Positions 12,404-23,615 of a DNA stretch of 64,000 bases are shown here, piece after piece. The notes below the pieces were generated by a model. It had not been told where the DNA came from. It did not search any database and worked only from the letters and a program-made list of their open reading frames with translations. Numbering within the stretch: the first letter of the stretch is position 1; every line of letters starts with the position of its first letter. The position numbers and the translations under genes are program-made. The stretch comes from Vibrio cincinnatiensis (GTDB taxonomy: Bacteria > Pseudomonadota > Gammaproteobacteria > Enterobacterales > Vibrionaceae): positions 44,421 to 108,420 of the forward strand of contig NZ_SGOM01000011.1 of the NCBI RefSeq assembly GCF_022113815.1, in the 5' to 3' direction.

Positions 12404-12439
12404 AAAATACAAAAGATCGCCGAATAGAGGCGACCTTTT
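12404..12439 (-). terminator. Terminator-like hairpin between lpxA and lpxB
   Basis: On the minus strand an 11-bp stem (AAAAGGTCGCC/GGCGATCTTTT, one G-U) with a 7-base loop is followed by GTATTTT. It lies between lpxA and lpxB, so it may attenuate read-through into lpxB-rnhB-dnaE. Confidence 0.65.
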
Positions 12440-12474
12440 CAGCTAACTGATTAGCAAAAACTCGTCAGTACAAA

Positions 12475-13263
12475 CTAGCGAATGATCCCACGAGTGGAGT
12501 TTTCCAAGAAATGAAGAAACAGCTTCACCGCAGGGAAATCATCGATTTCTTTGCCAATTTCCACCTTGGCTTCTTCCAAAGTCAACCCACTACGATACAG
12601 CGCTTTATACGCTCGGCGAATCGCATGGATCTCCGCTTTTTCAAAACCTCGGCGTTTCAACCCTTCAACATTAATGCCAAATGGTGCGCAGTGGTTACCT
12701 TGTGCCATGACATAAGGAGGTACGTCTTGCACAACGATAGACCCCCCCCCCAACATGCAATGATCCCCGACTTGGCAAAACTGATGAATTGCCGACATGC
12801 CCCCGATGATGGCTTGATTGCCCACCTTAACATGTCCTGCGAGTGTGGCGTTGTTAGCAAAAATACAGCGATCTCCCACTACACAGTCATGGGCAACGTG
12901 CGCATTGATCATAAACAAGTTATCACTACCCACAGTAGTAATACCCTGATCTTGTATGGTTCCACGGTGCATGGTGACACTTTCACGAATGGTATTACGA
13001 TCACCAATCACTAATTGCGTGTCTTCACCTGCATATTTCAAGTCCTGACATGCTTCACCGATCGAAGCGAACTGAAAGATACGGTTATCTTGACCAATTT
13101 TAGTTGGGCCTTTAACCACAACATGAGACAGCAGCTCCGTTCCTTCGCCAATTTCCACCTTACTGTCAACATAGCAAAATGGGCCAATTTTTACCTTAGC
13201 GCCAATAATCGCGCCATCTTCCACCACCGAGGTTGGGTGGATTTGTGCCGTTGGATGAATCAT
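12475..13263 (-). CDS. lpxA: UDP-N-acetylglucosamine O-acyltransferase
   Basis: Transfers (R)-3-hydroxyacyl from ACP to UDP-GlcNAc, the first step of lipid A synthesis. ATG 13263 ([17 protein letters not shown]) is chosen over an upstream in-frame ATG at 13284 inside fabZ because it gives 262 residues, the E. coli length, and lies just after the fabZ stop. Left-handed beta-helix hexapeptide repeats fill residues 1-190 (for example [20 protein letters not shown]), with the catalytic His in [12 protein letters not shown], followed by a helical C-terminal domain. Coupled to fabZ. Confidence 0.98.
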   Translation of the reverse strand: MIHPTAQIHPTSVVEDGAIIGAKVKIGPFCYVDSKVEIGEGTELLSHVVVKGPTKIGQDNRIFQFASIGEACQDLKYAGEDTQLVIGDRNTIRESVTMHRGTIQDQGITTVGSDNLFMINAHVAHDCVVGDRCIFANNATLAGHVKVGNQAIIGGMSAIHQFCQVGDHCMLGGGSIVVQDVPPYVMAQGNHCAPFGINVEGLKRRGFEKAEIHAIRRAYKALYRSGLTLEEAKVEIGKEIDDFPAVKLFLHFLENSTRGIIR

Positions 13264-13264
13264 A

Positions 13265-13723
13265 TTAAAACTCTCTGCGTGCACATTTCAATTCTGCGGA
13301 ACAAACAATGCCACCATCCACTTTCGCCACACCATTGAATAGGGCTATTCCACGACGTTCTTTTAGAAATTCAACTTCAATTACTAGTTGATCACCAGGG
13401 CCGACAGGTTTACGGAATTTAGCATTATCGATACTGGCAAAATAATACAGTTCGTTTTCTTTAGGCGCACCGAACGTTTTAAAGGCTAAAAGCCCGGTTG
13501 CTTGAGCCATAGCTTCTAAAATCAGTACGCCAGGGAAAACGGGGAACTTAGGGAAATGACCAGTAAACTGAGGTTCATTCACTGACACATTCTTGAGCCC
13601 TACAAGATACTTTCCTTCTTCATAATCTGTGACTCGATCGATCAATAAAAAAGGGTAACGGTGCGGAAGAAGCTCCTGAATTTCAGTGATATCCATCATT
13701 TTCTTTTCAGTAGTCAAAGTCAT
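13265..13723 (-). CDS. fabZ: 3-hydroxyacyl-ACP dehydratase FabZ
   Basis: Dehydrates 3-hydroxyacyl-ACP to trans-2-enoyl-ACP in fatty acid elongation, so it competes with LpxA for the same acyl-ACP. Hot-dog fold protein of 152 residues with the catalytic His in [29 protein letters not shown] carrying the catalytic Glu, and [15 protein letters not shown] stands just before ATG 13723. It is followed directly by lpxA. A terminator-like hairpin separates it from lpxD, so fabZ may have its own promoter in the 13.74-13.80 kb gap. Confidence 0.97.
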   Translation of the reverse strand: MTLTTEKKMMDITEIQELLPHRYPFLLIDRVTDYEEGKYLVGLKNVSVNEPQFTGHFPKFPVFPGVLILEAMAQATGLLAFKTFGAPKENELYYFASIDNAKFRKPVGPGDQLVIEVEFLKERRGIALFNGVAKVDGGIVCSAELKCARREF

Positions 13724-13799
13724 ATTCCTATTTAAAATAGATTAAATGGTTAAGCTCCAAACCTGTGTAGGCGGAGCAAATTAGTCTTGGCGCATTATA

Positions 13800-13832
13800 G
13801 ACGAAAAAGACTCGCGCATTGCGAGCCTTTTT
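13800..13832 (-). terminator. Terminator-like hairpin between lpxD and fabZ
   Basis: On the minus strand a 12-bp stem with one G-U pair (AAAAAGGCTCGC/GCGAGTCTTTTT; arms 13804-13815 and 13821-13832) and a 5-base loop ends in a five-T run. Typical intrinsic terminator lying 18 bp after lpxD. Confidence 0.8.
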
Positions 13833-13849
13833 AGCAAAACAACAAAAAA

Positions 13850-14884
13850 TTAACTGTCTGCTTTTTGCTCAAGTTGTTTTTCCACAGCTTTTAAACGCTT
13901 ATTCATATCATCAATTCGATGAACGCGAGTCGCTGTTTTACGCCACTCTTTATTCGTTTGCAGTGGAATGCCGGAAGAATACATTCCTTTCTCTTCAATA
14001 CTGCGCATCACCATTCCCATTCCAGTAATGGTCACACCATCAGCGATCTGGATGTGGCCATTAAGGACAGAAGCGCCGCCAATAATGCAGTACTTACCAA
14101 TCTGAGTACTGCCAGCAACGACTGTACCACCCGCCATCGCGGTACCATATCCGATGTGTACATTATGCGCGATTTGTAGCTGGTTATCGATGATCACATT
14201 ATCTTCAATCACGGTATCATCAAGCGCACCACGGTCAATCGTGGTACAGGCTCCAATTTCCACTCGATTGCCGATACGAACAGAACCAAGTTGTGGAATT
14301 TTTATCCATTCACCACGTTCATTCGCATAACCGAATCCATCCGCACCAATCACGGTACCTGACTGAATTAAACAATGACTACCAATTTGAACACCATGGT
14401 AAATCGTTACATTCGCCCACAGTTTAGTCTGTTCGCCTAATTGAGCATTCTTACCCACAAAACAGCCTGCACCAATGACCACGTGATCACCCAGCACAAC
14501 ACCAGACTCAATCACCGCATTCGCACCAATAGAAACATGTTGGCCGAGCGTCACATCATCCGCCACAACAGCACTCGCAGCAATGCCTTCGGTTGCTGGT
14601 AACGGTGTACTATCCAATGCTTGAGCAACCTTAGCAAAAGCCACATAAGGGTCAGCAACGACAAGTACATTGGATGGACATAATTCACGTTCAGACTCTT
14701 TCACCATAATAACGGTTGCTTGGCACTGAGCGAGATGTTTGCTGTATTTAGAATTCGAAAGAAAGGTGACATCCCCTTCTTGTGCTCGATCCATAGGGGT
14801 AACAGCGCTCACTGTTGCATGGGCATCACCATGTAAAGTGCCCCCAGTAATGGTTGCCAAATCGGCTAAAGTCAGTGTTTTCAT
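13850..14884 (-). CDS. lpxD: UDP-3-O-(3-hydroxyacyl)glucosamine N-acyltransferase
   Basis: Adds the second 3-hydroxyacyl chain, N-linked, to UDP-acyl-glucosamine in lipid A synthesis. 344 residues (E. coli 341): an N-terminal uridine-binding domain ([24 protein letters not shown]), then a left-handed beta-helix of hexapeptide repeats (about 110-290) with the probable catalytic His in [13 protein letters not shown] / [10 protein letters not shown], and a C-terminal helix ([21 protein letters not shown]). Seventeen bases downstream of skp, so in the bamA-skp-lpxD transcript. Confidence 0.98.
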   Translation of the reverse strand: MKTLTLADLATITGGTLHGDAHATVSAVTPMDRAQEGDVTFLSNSKYSKHLAQCQATVIMVKESERELCPSNVLVVADPYVAFAKVAQALDSTPLPATEGIAASAVVADDVTLGQHVSIGANAVIESGVVLGDHVVIGAGCFVGKNAQLGEQTKLWANVTIYHGVQIGSHCLIQSGTVIGADGFGYANERGEWIKIPQLGSVRIGNRVEIGACTTIDRGALDDTVIEDNVIIDNQLQIAHNVHIGYGTAMAGGTVVAGSTQIGKYCIIGGASVLNGHIQIADGVTITGMGMVMRSIEEKGMYSSGIPLQTNKEWRKTATRVHRIDDMNKRLKAVEKQLEQKADS

Positions 14885-14901
14885 AGTCTTAAAAATTATT
14901 G

Positions 14902-15414
14902 TTATTTGATTGCTTGAATTACTTTTTCTGAAATATTGTATTCGGCTTTACCATATTGCATAGCACTGACATCCACAACGATGTCGTAGCCTTCTTTTTC
15001 AGCCACTTTTTGTACTGCATCTTGAATAATTTTAAACAGTTTTTGTTTCTCTTCGCCTTCACGACGAGCAGAAGCTTGTTCTAATGCCTGCGCTTTGATT
15101 TTGTATTTGCTATCGAGTTGACCAATTTCAATCCGCAGTTTTTCTACATCATCTTGGCTCATTAACTCAGCATCACGTCTTAATTTTTCAATTTTGGTTT
15201 TAGCTTGAGCTTGTAGACTTTGCAGTTCCGCCGCTTTATCTTTGAATTCATCCTGCATTTGCTGAAGAACCACTTCACGCTGAGGTAAAGCTTGGAACAC
15301 TTGCGCTGTGTTAATAAAACCGATTTTTTGCGCCGCATCCGCAGCCTGAGCAAAAAACGCTGAGCTAAGAACAATAAGGCTAACGCTGGCTGCTTTGATA
15401 GTATTTTTCAACAT
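14902..15414 (-). CDS. skp: Periplasmic chaperone Skp (OmpH)
   Basis: Holds unfolded outer membrane proteins in the periplasm on their way to the BAM complex. A 170-residue protein with a signal peptide ([21 protein letters not shown], cleavage after AQA or ADA), a beta core ([16 protein letters not shown]) and a long charged helical arm of about residues 45-125 rich in Lys, Glu and Gln, then the C-terminal core strand [14 protein letters not shown]. Only 12 bp after bamA, with which it functions. Confidence 0.95.
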   Translation of the reverse strand: MLKNTIKAASVSLIVLSSAFFAQAADAAQKIGFINTAQVFQALPQREVVLQQMQDEFKDKAAELQSLQAQAKTKIEKLRRDAELMSQDDVEKLRIEIGQLDSKYKIKAQALEQASARREGEEKQKLFKIIQDAVQKVAEKEGYDIVVDVSAMQYGKAEYNISEKVIQAIK

Positions 15415-15426
15415 ATTTTCCTCAAG

Positions 15427-17835
15427 TTAGAAGGTTCGTCCGATAGTAAAAGTGAAGAATTCTTCATCATCACCATCGTATTTTTTAATGGGTTTAGCAA
15501 GGGAGAAGACCAGTGGTCCCATTGGAGACATCCACTGTAAGGCTACTCCATACGAAGAGCGATATTTACTTGGATCTGAATAATCATAGTAATAACGGTC
15601 ACCATAGCTGGCACCACCAGAACGATAATCAAACTCAGTATCCCACACACTGGCCATATCAATAAAGAGGCTGGTGCGAACTTGGCTACGCGCTTCATCA
15701 GAAGCAAAAGGCGTTGGAACGATCAGCTCCATACTCGCTAGTGCGATAGCGTTGCCGCCCACCGAATCATCGGTGGCACTGTCTTTGCCATTATTTGAGC
15801 CAGAGTAATCACGGTATACGGCTTTAGGACCGGCAGAGTTAGAACCAAAGCCTCGCAAGGTAGTAAAGCCCCCTGCATAGAAGTTCTCATAAAATGGGTA
15901 AAGGTTATCTTTGCCATCGGTTTGACCATAACCATTACCATACCCTAAACGCCCACGAAGCAGCAGAGTAAATTCATGTTTTTTCGTCAATGGAATATAT
16001 TGGCGAACATCGTATTGCAACTTAAAATATTGTGCATCAGAGCCTGGAACCGTCATTTTAGCAAAAGCACGTTGGTGATTACCCGCAGTTGGGAAATATC
16101 CTTTATTCAGGTTATTACGCGTCCAAGCCACGTTGATATCAAAATCATCGGTAATCAAATTATTAGGATTACAATCCCCGAGGTTACAGAGAAATTGTTC
16201 CACTTGTAGGTAAGGGGTAAGGTTACCAATTTTGTTATGCGTGTAACCGACACCAAATTCAAAGCGGTTCAGCTCATCAAAAGGAAACCCCCACGTTAAA
16301 CTGGTTCCATAGCTTTGGTTGGTATAATCAACAATCCCCGCCTCTGAGGCTTCAAATTTGTTATAAAATACACGCCCACCTAAACTGACACCATCAATAT
16401 TCCAATAAGGATCTCGATACTCTAGGGTGACATTTTGTTGGTAATCATTGGTTGTCGCGCTGACGCTGACCCGATTTCCTGTCCCCATAAAGTTGTCTTG
16501 TGTTAACCCGACCGTAAAACTTACACCAGATTCAGTACCATAACCGACCCCGAAGTTAATACTACCTGAGTTCGCTTCTTTAACACTGTAGACAAGGTCA
16601 ACTTGATCCTCTGAACCGGGAACACGCACAGTTTGTACGTCGACCGTTTCAAAGAAACCTAAGCGGTTCAAACGAGCTTTACCTGTATCAATCGCTTTGG
16701 AGTTAAGCCAACTACCTTCCATTTGACGCATTTCTCGTCGTAGCACTTCATCACGAGTCGTATTATTTCCGACAAAGCGGATGTCTCGAACATACATTCG
16801 TTTGCCCGCTTCAACATGTACGACTAATGAAACTTCTTGAGTCTCATCATCAAATTCAGGAATCGTTTGTACCTGTGGGTAAGCATAACCCGCCTCACCC
16901 AAAACGCGCTTAACACTCTCTTCCAATTGTGTCACCGCAGAGCCTTGGTAAGTTTCTCCCAATTCGAAGGGAATCAACGAACGGAACTCTTCTTCTTTTC
17001 CAATCAGCTCACCACGAAATTGAACATCTTTAACGGTGTAAGGTAAGCCCTCATCAAGGTTCAGAGTGATATAGACCCCTTTTTTATCTGGCGAAATAGA
17101 TACTTGAGTCGAATCGACTTTAAATTTGAGATATCCCCGATCCAGATAAAAAGTACGCAACCCCTCAATATCTGCAGCAAGGACTTGCTTTTGATATTTG
17201 TCATCAGAAAGGAAGTTCCACCAAGAGAGGTCAACATTAAGGTCAAACCGTGATAATAATTCTTCATTGCTAAAGACTTCATTACCAATAAAGTTTATCT
17301 GTTGAATTTTAGCCGAAACGCCTTCGGTAAAAACAAATTTCAAATCAGCACGGTTACGGGGTAAAGGGGTTACGACGGCTTTTACATTCGCATTGTATTT
17401 ACCAACACTGTAATAAAAGTCTTCTAGCCCTTTTTCAATATTACTTAAGGTGGTTCGGTCTAAGGCTTCCCCAACTCGAATCCCCGAAGCATCTAAGTTT
17501 TGCTGAAGTTGCTCTTGCTTAATAGCTTTGTTACCAGAAAAAGAAACACTAGCAATGGTTGGGCGCTCCTGCACTTGTACCACTAAAACGGAGCCGTCAC
17601 GTAAAACTTTAACATCTTCAAAATTTCCAGAAGCGTACAAAGCTTGAATGATTTGGGCAACATCTTGAGAATCGACCGTATCACCAATACGTACTGGCAT
17701 TTTTAACAATGCCGCCCCAAGAGCGACACGTTGTAAGCCCTGAATCTGAATGTCCTGAACAACAAATTTTTCGGCACCATTGACTGATACACTCGTTGCG
17801 AGCAGTGTCGCTAACAGGATTTTTTTTATCGCCAT
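15427..17835 (-). CDS. bamA: Outer membrane protein assembly factor BamA
   Basis: Central Omp85 protein of the complex that folds and inserts outer membrane beta-barrels. 802 residues: a signal peptide (MAIKKILLATLLATSVSVNGA), five POTRA domains (about 22-420; the first begins FVVQDIQIQGLQRV), and a 16-strand barrel ending in FTIGRTF with a terminal Phe. The barrel contains the conserved lid-lock segment LRGFG in FTTLRGFGSNSAGP (VRGF-type motif). Placed between rseP and skp as in E. coli. Confidence 0.98.
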   Translation of the reverse strand: MAIKKILLATLLATSVSVNGAEKFVVQDIQIQGLQRVALGAALLKMPVRIGDTVDSQDVAQIIQALYASGNFEDVKVLRDGSVLVVQVQERPTIASVSFSGNKAIKQEQLQQNLDASGIRVGEALDRTTLSNIEKGLEDFYYSVGKYNANVKAVVTPLPRNRADLKFVFTEGVSAKIQQINFIGNEVFSNEELLSRFDLNVDLSWWNFLSDDKYQKQVLAADIEGLRTFYLDRGYLKFKVDSTQVSISPDKKGVYITLNLDEGLPYTVKDVQFRGELIGKEEEFRSLIPFELGETYQGSAVTQLEESVKRVLGEAGYAYPQVQTIPEFDDETQEVSLVVHVEAGKRMYVRDIRFVGNNTTRDEVLRREMRQMEGSWLNSKAIDTGKARLNRLGFFETVDVQTVRVPGSEDQVDLVYSVKEANSGSINFGVGYGTESGVSFTVGLTQDNFMGTGNRVSVSATTNDYQQNVTLEYRDPYWNIDGVSLGGRVFYNKFEASEAGIVDYTNQSYGTSLTWGFPFDELNRFEFGVGYTHNKIGNLTPYLQVEQFLCNLGDCNPNNLITDDFDINVAWTRNNLNKGYFPTAGNHQRAFAKMTVPGSDAQYFKLQYDVRQYIPLTKKHEFTLLLRGRLGYGNGYGQTDGKDNLYPFYENFYAGGFTTLRGFGSNSAGPKAVYRDYSGSNNGKDSATDDSVGGNAIALASMELIVPTPFASDEARSQVRTSLFIDMASVWDTEFDYRSGGASYGDRYYYDYSDPSKYRSSYGVALQWMSPMGPLVFSLAKPIKKYDGDDEEFFTFTIGRTF

Positions 17836-17884
17836 ATATGTTTTAGTTATTCCTTACTACAAACCATTGCCTAATGCTTATCTA

Positions 17885-19243
17885 TCACAGGCGAGTAAAA
17901 TCGTTAAATATTGCCAAAGCCATCAAGGAGAAAATGATGATTCCCCCTAATCGATAGCCCATTTCTTGGACTTTTTCTGGCACAGGACGTCGAATCACAG
18001 CTTCGATGGCAAAGAAAAGCAGATGGCCACCATCAAGCATAGGAAGTGGTACCAAGTTAATAATGCCAAGGTTAATACTGATCAACGCTAAGAAACCTAA
18101 GAAGTAGACCAATCCATAATCCGCGGTGGTTCCGGCCCCTTTAGCGATTGAAATTGGACCACTAAGGTTATTTAAGCCGACATCACCAACCAGCAACTTC
18201 TTCAGCATACTCAGCGTTAACTCAATAACTTGTCCTGTTTTGTCAATGGCCTTGCCAATTGACTCAAAAGGACCAAATTGCAACTCAAAACGATACCCTT
18301 CAGGCCACGAAGCCACTTGAGGAGCAATGCCAGCAAAACCTATCACATCACCATTTTTTAATGCTCGGCTATCGGGCGTCAGTGATACAACAATCACTTC
18401 ATGATTACGCTCAACGTCTAGTCGTAATGTTTGCTCTGGGTTGGCTTGAATTTCCGCGACCGCTTGCTGCCAGTTGGAAATTGGTTGGCCATTTACCCCC
18501 ATTATTACATCACCGACTTGCAAACCAGCACGTTCCCCAGCACTGCTCGATGAAACACTGGCTAACTCAGTCGAAACGGCGGGCACAAAAGGTTTAAATC
18601 CTAACGCTCCCATAGCAGACTCTGTTTCAGGGTCAAAGTTCCATGACCGTAAGTCAAAAGTCTTGATTTCATCGATTCCAATTCCATCTGGCGAAGAAAC
18701 CGTCAATGTTAAACGCTCGTTACCAATATGGCGGATAAGTCCCATATTGACCGATTCCCAATCAACGGTTTTCATACCAGAAACCGCTTTAATTTCCATA
18801 CCTGGTTCAACGCCAGCTTGTGCGGCAATCGAATAAGGGGTAACTTCACCAATCACGGGTTTAACGGCTGGCACCCCAATAAAAAACACCAACCAATAGG
18901 CAACCAAAGCAAAAAGAAAATTAAAGGCAGGCCCCGCACTCACAATCGCAGAACGCTGCCATAAAGATTTTTTATCAAAGGCAAATTGCTGCTGTTCAAT
19001 AGGTACTTCAGCAACGCGGCTGTCGAGCATTTTGACATAACCGCCTAAGGGGATAATCGAAAGACTGTATTCGGTTCCATCTTTCCCCATTCGTTTCCAG
19101 ATCGCTCGTCCAAAGCCGATCGAAAACTTTTCAACCTTAACGCCACACCTTCTCGCTACCCAAAAGTGACCATACTCATGTACCGCCACTAAAATACCTA
19201 GGGCAACAACAAAGGCGATAAAGTTCCACAAAATACCACTCAT
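17885..19243 (-). CDS. rseP: Site-2 zinc protease RseP
   Basis: Cleaves the membrane anti-sigma factor RseA after DegS, releasing sigma-E, and degrades remnant signal peptides. 452 residues. The metalloprotease motif HEYGH is at 22-26 in the first membrane helix, with the third ligand region [16 protein letters not shown] near residue 400. Two PDZ domains occupy the periplasmic middle (about 125-310; [17 protein letters not shown] is clear in the second). Four membrane segments are expected. Its start overlaps the end of dxr by four bases. RseP and BamA side by side link envelope stress signalling to outer membrane assembly. Confidence 0.97.
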   Translation of the reverse strand: MSGILWNFIAFVVALGILVAVHEYGHFWVARRCGVKVEKFSIGFGRAIWKRMGKDGTEYSLSIIPLGGYVKMLDSRVAEVPIEQQQFAFDKKSLWQRSAIVSAGPAFNFLFALVAYWLVFFIGVPAVKPVIGEVTPYSIAAQAGVEPGMEIKAVSGMKTVDWESVNMGLIRHIGNERLTLTVSSPDGIGIDEIKTFDLRSWNFDPETESAMGALGFKPFVPAVSTELASVSSSSAGERAGLQVGDVIMGVNGQPISNWQQAVAEIQANPEQTLRLDVERNHEVIVVSLTPDSRALKNGDVIGFAGIAPQVASWPEGYRFELQFGPFESIGKAIDKTGQVIELTLSMLKKLLVGDVGLNNLSGPISIAKGAGTTADYGLVYFLGFLALISINLGIINLVPLPMLDGGHLLFFAIEAVIRRPVPEKVQEMGYRLGGIIIFSLMALAIFNDFTRL

Positions 19244-20448
19244 AACATGTGCTCTTTTAAGGTTTGGTTAGCAAAACTGCGCGCTATTGTATCTAGCTCA
19301 AGTAGGCTTTCCAAGTTATAGGAATGTAACGGACTGTGAGTTCCACAAACTTTAGACAATACCTTATCATTGATGGTTGCGATATCGGTAAAACGAATTT
19401 GACCTCGCAAAAAGGCATCAACCGCCACTTCATTGGCAGCATTCAATGATGTCGTTGCATGCTGCCCTAAGTAACAAGCATCGATAGCCAGTTGCAAACA
19501 CGGATAACGTTGATAATCGACATCCATAAAGGTCAGCTCACTTAGTCGAGTAAAATCCAATGGGGGAACCCCTGCTGGAATTCGCTGAGGGTAAGCCAAA
19601 GACTGTGCTATCGGCGTCGCCATATCTGGCTCACCTAATTGTGCAATGACTGACCCATCTTGATACTGAACCATAGAATGAATTACAGATTGAGGATGAA
19701 TAAGGACATTTAACTGTTCACGAGAAGCATTAAAGAGCCATTTGGCTTCAATATACTCTAAGCCTTTGTTCATCATCGTTGCCGAATCAACGGAAATTTT
19801 TGGCCCCATAGACCAATTCGGATGTGCAATTGCCTGCTCTGGAGTCACACCGCTCAGTGAAGCAACATCACTGTAACGAAAAGGGCCGCCAGAACCGGTA
19901 AGAAGAATATGGGAAATACCACTGGCAGGGAGATCACAACGTCCTAAACGAAATTGAGCCTCTGCAGGTAAACATTGGAAAATTGCATTATGTTCACTAT
20001 CGACAGGCAACAGTGTCGCACCATACGTGTCTACGGCATCAATAAATAGCTGACCAGACATGACAAGGGCTTCTTTATTCGCCAGTAAAACTCGTTTGCC
20101 GGCTTTAATGGCCGCCATTGTTGGAATAAGCCCCGCAGCTCCAACAATAGCAGCCATCACGGTATCGACCTCTTCATGGGCCGCGACATAGCACATCGCC
20201 TCTTCCCCATACAACACTTCGGTGTTCAGGTGTAAAGCGGTTAACTGTTCCATCAACCGTCGAGCAGCTTTGGCATCCGCCATCACGGCATACTTAGGCT
20301 GCCAGATTTGGCAAAGCTCACGCATCTTGGTCACATTTTGTCCAGCCGCTAAAGCGACGATGGTGAACTGCTCAGGATTCTCGGCGACAACTTTAAGTGT
20401 ACTGGCTCCGATAGACCCCGTTGCTCCCAGAATCGTTAATTTACGCAT
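19240..20448 (-). CDS. dxr: 1-deoxy-D-xylulose 5-phosphate reductoisomerase
   Basis: Converts DXP to 2-C-methyl-D-erythritol 4-phosphate with NADPH, the committed step of the MEP isoprenoid pathway. Residues include the N-terminal Rossmann motif [43 protein letters not shown] (metal-binding) and [19 protein letters not shown]. The start at ATG 20448 (MRKLTILG, 402 residues) has TTGGAT as a weak ribosome site; an ATG five codons upstream (20463) is also possible. It precedes uppS/cdsA genes' products functionally, since undecaprenyl diphosphate is built from its product. Confidence 0.96.
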   Translation of the reverse strand: MRKLTILGATGSIGASTLKVVAENPEQFTIVALAAGQNVTKMRELCQIWQPKYAVMADAKAARRLMEQLTALHLNTEVLYGEEAMCYVAAHEEVDTVMAAIVGAAGLIPTMAAIKAGKRVLLANKEALVMSGQLFIDAVDTYGATLLPVDSEHNAIFQCLPAEAQFRLGRCDLPASGISHILLTGSGGPFRYSDVASLSGVTPEQAIAHPNWSMGPKISVDSATMMNKGLEYIEAKWLFNASREQLNVLIHPQSVIHSMVQYQDGSVIAQLGEPDMATPIAQSLAYPQRIPAGVPPLDFTRLSELTFMDVDYQRYPCLQLAIDACYLGQHATTSLNAANEVAVDAFLRGQIRFTDIATINDKVLSKVCGTHSPLHSYNLESLLELDTIARSFANQTLKEHML

Positions 20449-20496
20449 ATCCAAAAACGCCATGGTTTAAGTCGAATAATGCTAGATTACTCGACA

Positions 20497-21339
20497 TTAG
20501 AACAAGAAATAGAGAAGTGTGAACACAGGAAAAGCAGCCGTTAAGCTATCAATACGGTCTAAAATACCACCATGTCCGGGAATGATATTACTGCTATCTT
20601 TGATACCAGAGACTCGCTTGAACATACTTTCCACTAAGTCACCTAAAACAGAAATCACCACGGTCAACAAGATGGTCAGTACCATAACAAAAGGGGAGGA
20701 AAACTGGATTAAAAAAGCGTCAGCAAAGAACCACCCCACCACCATAGCGGCCACAATCCCTCCAATTAAACCTTCAATGGTTTTATTGGGACTAACAGCT
20801 GGTGCCATTTTATGTTTACCAAAACTTTTACCCGCAAAGTATGCTCCACTATCAGCAGCCCAAACAATCAGGCAAACAAATAAGACGAGTTTTGCACCAT
20901 GAAAGCTATCGACGGAAAAGTCTTCTGCTCGTAAAAAAATCACGCTCCAGAAAAAAGGCAATAAGGTCAGCAAACCAAACAGATGACGAATGCTATTTGA
21001 TGATTCCCAACAACAACGAGATTTTGGATAGGTGATAGCAAGGCCACTGGAAAAAATCCACCAAGCCGCCCCTATGATTACCACCCCGATCTGTATTGAT
21101 GATAGTTCACTCGATAACGTCAGTTGAGGTGCAATAAAGAAATAGCTAGCCCCCCCAACAATGAGGCTCGGTAATAATGCTAAATAACGAGAAGAAGAGG
21201 AAACGAACTGAGTCCATTCCCAAAAGCCCAGAAAAGTGACCACGGCTAAGGCCAAAATAAATCCGGTTAGAGGTAGAAAAAAGATCCCAGCAATAACCAA
21301 GGGGGCAAGTAAGAGCGCTGTAATAATTCTTTGCTTCAA
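20497..21339 (-). CDS. cdsA: Phosphatidate cytidylyltransferase
   Basis: Makes CDP-diacylglycerol from phosphatidate and CTP, the branch point of phospholipid synthesis. An integral membrane protein of 280 residues with about eight hydrophobic segments and the family signature near the C-terminus: SVLGDLVESMFKR, then GIKDSSNIIPGHGG and ILDRIDS. The start appears to be TTG at 21339 (KQRIITALLLAPLVI); AGGA lies about ten bases upstream and no nearer ATG fits. 16 bp after uppS. Confidence 0.96.
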   Translation of the reverse strand: MKQRIITALLLAPLVIAGIFFLPLTGFILALAVVTFLGFWEWTQFVSSSSRYLALLPSLIVGGASYFFIAPQLTLSSELSSIQIGVVIIGAAWWIFSSGLAITYPKSRCCWESSNSIRHLFGLLTLLPFFWSVIFLRAEDFSVDSFHGAKLVLFVCLIVWAADSGAYFAGKSFGKHKMAPAVSPNKTIEGLIGGIVAAMVVGWFFADAFLIQFSSPFVMVLTILLTVVISVLGDLVESMFKRVSGIKDSSNIIPGHGGILDRIDSLTAAFPVFTLLYFLF

Positions 21340-21355
21340 ACTTAGACGTCCTATT

Positions 21356-22108
21356 TTATGATGTCATCAATGCCTTAATTTGCTCACCAGTACAACCAAA
21401 CCGTCGCTCCCGATTCACAAACCAAGTCACCGCTTCAATTAAACTCTCTTCACCAAACTCAGGCCAAAAAACCGGGGTAAAGTACATTTCTGCGTAGGCT
21501 AACTGCCAAAGCATAAAATTACTGATTCGACACTCACCACTGGTGCGAATGAGTAAGTCCACCTCAGGAAGGTCAGCCATGGTCAAATGATTCGCAACGA
21601 CGGCTTCATCAATCTCTTCCAACAAAAGCTCACCACGGCTCACTTGAGCGGCAATATCACGTACCGCCTGAGTAATGTCCCATTTGCCACCATAATTGGC
21701 CGCAATATTAATCACCATCCCTGTATTATTTTGGGTTAAGGCTTCAGCTTGAGCTATTTTACTTTGTAACCGCTCACTAAAACGACTTTTATCCCCAATA
21801 ATGCGAAGGCGTAGATTATTCTTGTGTAACTTTTTAACTTCTGTAGACAGAACACTGATAAAAAGCTCCATCAACACGCCGACTTCCTCTTCAGGACGAC
21901 GCCAATTTTCACTGCTAAAAGCGAATAAAGTGATGGCTTTTATGCCTAACTTAGCTGCCGTTGAGATCGTTTTGCGTACCGCCGAAACCCCATTTTTATG
22001 GCCAAAAACCCTAGGTTTACCCTGTGCTTTTGCCCAACGACCATTGCCGTCCATAATGATTGCAATATGCTTGGGAAGTACATCTGAAGAGAGTGGCGAA
22101 TTTTGCAT
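21356..22108 (-). CDS. uppS: Undecaprenyl diphosphate synthase
   Basis: Cytosolic cis-prenyltransferase that adds eight isopentenyl units to farnesyl diphosphate to make the lipid carrier for murein and O-antigen. 250 residues with [17 protein letters not shown] (catalytic Asp20), [23 protein letters not shown] and the C-terminal [23 protein letters not shown], all conserved positions. First gene after the frr terminator, so it probably leads the uppS-cdsA-dxr-rseP-bamA-skp-lpxD transcript. Confidence 0.97.
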   Translation of the reverse strand: MQNSPLSSDVLPKHIAIIMDGNGRWAKAQGKPRVFGHKNGVSAVRKTISTAAKLGIKAITLFAFSSENWRRPEEEVGVLMELFISVLSTEVKKLHKNNLRLRIIGDKSRFSERLQSKIAQAEALTQNNTGMVINIAANYGGKWDITQAVRDIAAQVSRGELLLEEIDEAVVANHLTMADLPEVDLLIRTSGECRISNFMLWQLAYAEMYFTPVFWPEFGEESLIEAVTWFVNRERRFGCTGEQIKALMTS

Positions 22109-22147
22109 AGAAACGTAATGATGACAAAAAGATGATGAAGGGTAGCA

Positions 22148-22178
22148 TAAAAAAACGCTGAGCTGTGAGCACAGCGTT
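22148..22178 (-). terminator. Terminator after frr
   Basis: On the minus strand a 7-bp stem AACGCTG/CAGCGTT with an 11-base loop is followed by seven Ts. It lies 22 bp after the frr stop codon. Confidence 0.85.
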
Positions 22179-22200
22179 CTTTTACATAGTTTTTGTGAAA

Positions 22201-22758
22201 TTAAACTTCCATAAGCTCTTTTTCTTTTGCCGCTAATACATCATCAATTTTCTTGACTGCGACATCTGTTAGCTTTTGAATTTCATCTTGTGCTTTACGC
22301 TCTTCATCTTCTGAAATTTCTTTGTCTTTCAGAAGAGCTTTAAGATCGTTGTTAGCGTCACGGCGAATATTACGAACAGCAACACGCCCGCCTTCCGCTT
22401 CTCCACGTACGATCTTAACAAGATCTCGGCGGCGTTCTTCTGTCAATGGCGGCAGTGGAACACGAATTACAGTACCAGCAGACATAGGGTTAAGACCAAG
22501 ATCAGACATTAAAATCGCTTTCTCGACTTTTGGTGTCAACTCTTTATCAAAGACCGTAATCGCTAATGTACGAGCATCTTCTGCTACAACGTTGGCAATT
22601 TGATTCAACGGTGTGGCTGCACCATAGTATTCGACAGATAGACCAGAAAGTAAGCTTGGGTGAGCACGACCAGTACGAATCTTAGAAAGGTTGTTCTTTA
22701 GTGCTTCTACACTTTTTTCCATACGCCCTTGAGCGTCTTTTTTGATCTCATTAATCAC
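22201..22758 (-). CDS. frr: Ribosome recycling factor
   Basis: Splits post-termination ribosomes together with EF-G. 185 residues, the E. coli length, with the typical three-helix bundle: [31 protein letters not shown], then the small domain ([14 protein letters not shown]), and [20 protein letters not shown]. The start is GTG at 22758 with AAGGTGA just upstream. 36 bp after pyrH, ended by a strong terminator. Confidence 0.98.
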   Translation of the reverse strand: MINEIKKDAQGRMEKSVEALKNNLSKIRTGRAHPSLLSGLSVEYYGAATPLNQIANVVAEDARTLAITVFDKELTPKVEKAILMSDLGLNPMSAGTVIRVPLPPLTEERRRDLVKIVRGEAEGGRVAVRNIRRDANNDLKALLKDKEISEDEERKAQDEIQKLTDVAVKKIDDVLAAKEKELMEV

Positions 22759-22794
22759 AATATCACCTTAATTCTTATTTCATCTTGAGAGTGA

Positions 22795-23526
22795 TTATAC
22801 TGCGGCACTGATTAACGTGCCTTCCGCTTCACCCATCACCACACGGCGTAACGCCCCAGGTTTATTCATATTAAAGACACGGATTGGCATCTTGTGATCA
22901 CGTGCCAAGGTAAAGGCCGCAAGATCCATCACTTTGAGTTCTTTGTCCAGTACATCGCTGTAATCGAGTTTATCATACAGTTGAGCATCTGGGTTAGCCA
23001 CAGGGTCAGCACTGTAGACTCCGTCTACTTTTGTCGCTTTCAACACAACATCCGCTTCAATTTCAATTCCTCGTAAGCAAGCCGCGGAATCCGTCGTGAA
23101 GAATGGGTTACCCGTTCCTGCAGAAAAAATAACGACACGACCTTGGCGCAGTTGGCTGATCGCATCAGCCCAATTATAATCGTCACAAACGCCTTTTAGC
23201 GGAATCGCTGACATGACACGGGCGTTCACATACGCACGGTGTAGGGCATCGCGCATCGCCAAGCCATTCATCACTGTTGCCAACATCCCCATATGGTCAC
23301 CCACAACACGGTTCATGCCAGCAGAAGCAAGGCCTGCACCTCGGAATAAGTTGCCGCCACCGATCACGACACCAACTTGAACCCCCAATTCCACTAGTTC
23401 TTTCACTTCCTGTGCCATACGATCAAGTACAGCTGGGTCGATACCAAAACCTTCATCGCCTTGTAATGCTTCGCCGCTCAGTTTTAACAATATACGTTGA
23501 TACGCGGGTTTAGGGTTCGTTGTCAT
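22795..23526 (-). CDS. pyrH: UMP kinase
   Basis: Phosphorylates UMP to UDP with ATP; hexameric amino-acid-kinase-fold enzyme. 243 residues. Seen: [50 protein letters not shown], and [24 protein letters not shown], which carry the nucleotide-binding loops. In a pyrH-frr transcription unit that a terminator separates from rpsB-tsf, the usual gamma-proteobacterial order. Confidence 0.98.
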   Translation of the reverse strand: MTTNPKPAYQRILLKLSGEALQGDEGFGIDPAVLDRMAQEVKELVELGVQVGVVIGGGNLFRGAGLASAGMNRVVGDHMGMLATVMNGLAMRDALHRAYVNARVMSAIPLKGVCDDYNWADAISQLRQGRVVIFSAGTGNPFFTTDSAACLRGIEIEADVVLKATKVDGVYSADPVANPDAQLYDKLDYSDVLDKELKVMDLAAFTLARDHKMPIRVFNMNKPGALRRVVMGEAEGTLISAAV

Positions 23527-23615
23527 GGACTTTACCTTCCAAAGAGTGTTGTTAATTAACAGTCATGAATAGACTTGCCGTGTAAATATATTCATCACAA
23601 TTAATCTCACCGTAT

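Noticed and set aside
15738..15941. Open frame with Met/Val-rich start on the minus strand inside bamA
   Set aside because: It is another frame of bamA, which is a full, well-conserved coding sequence over the same bases.
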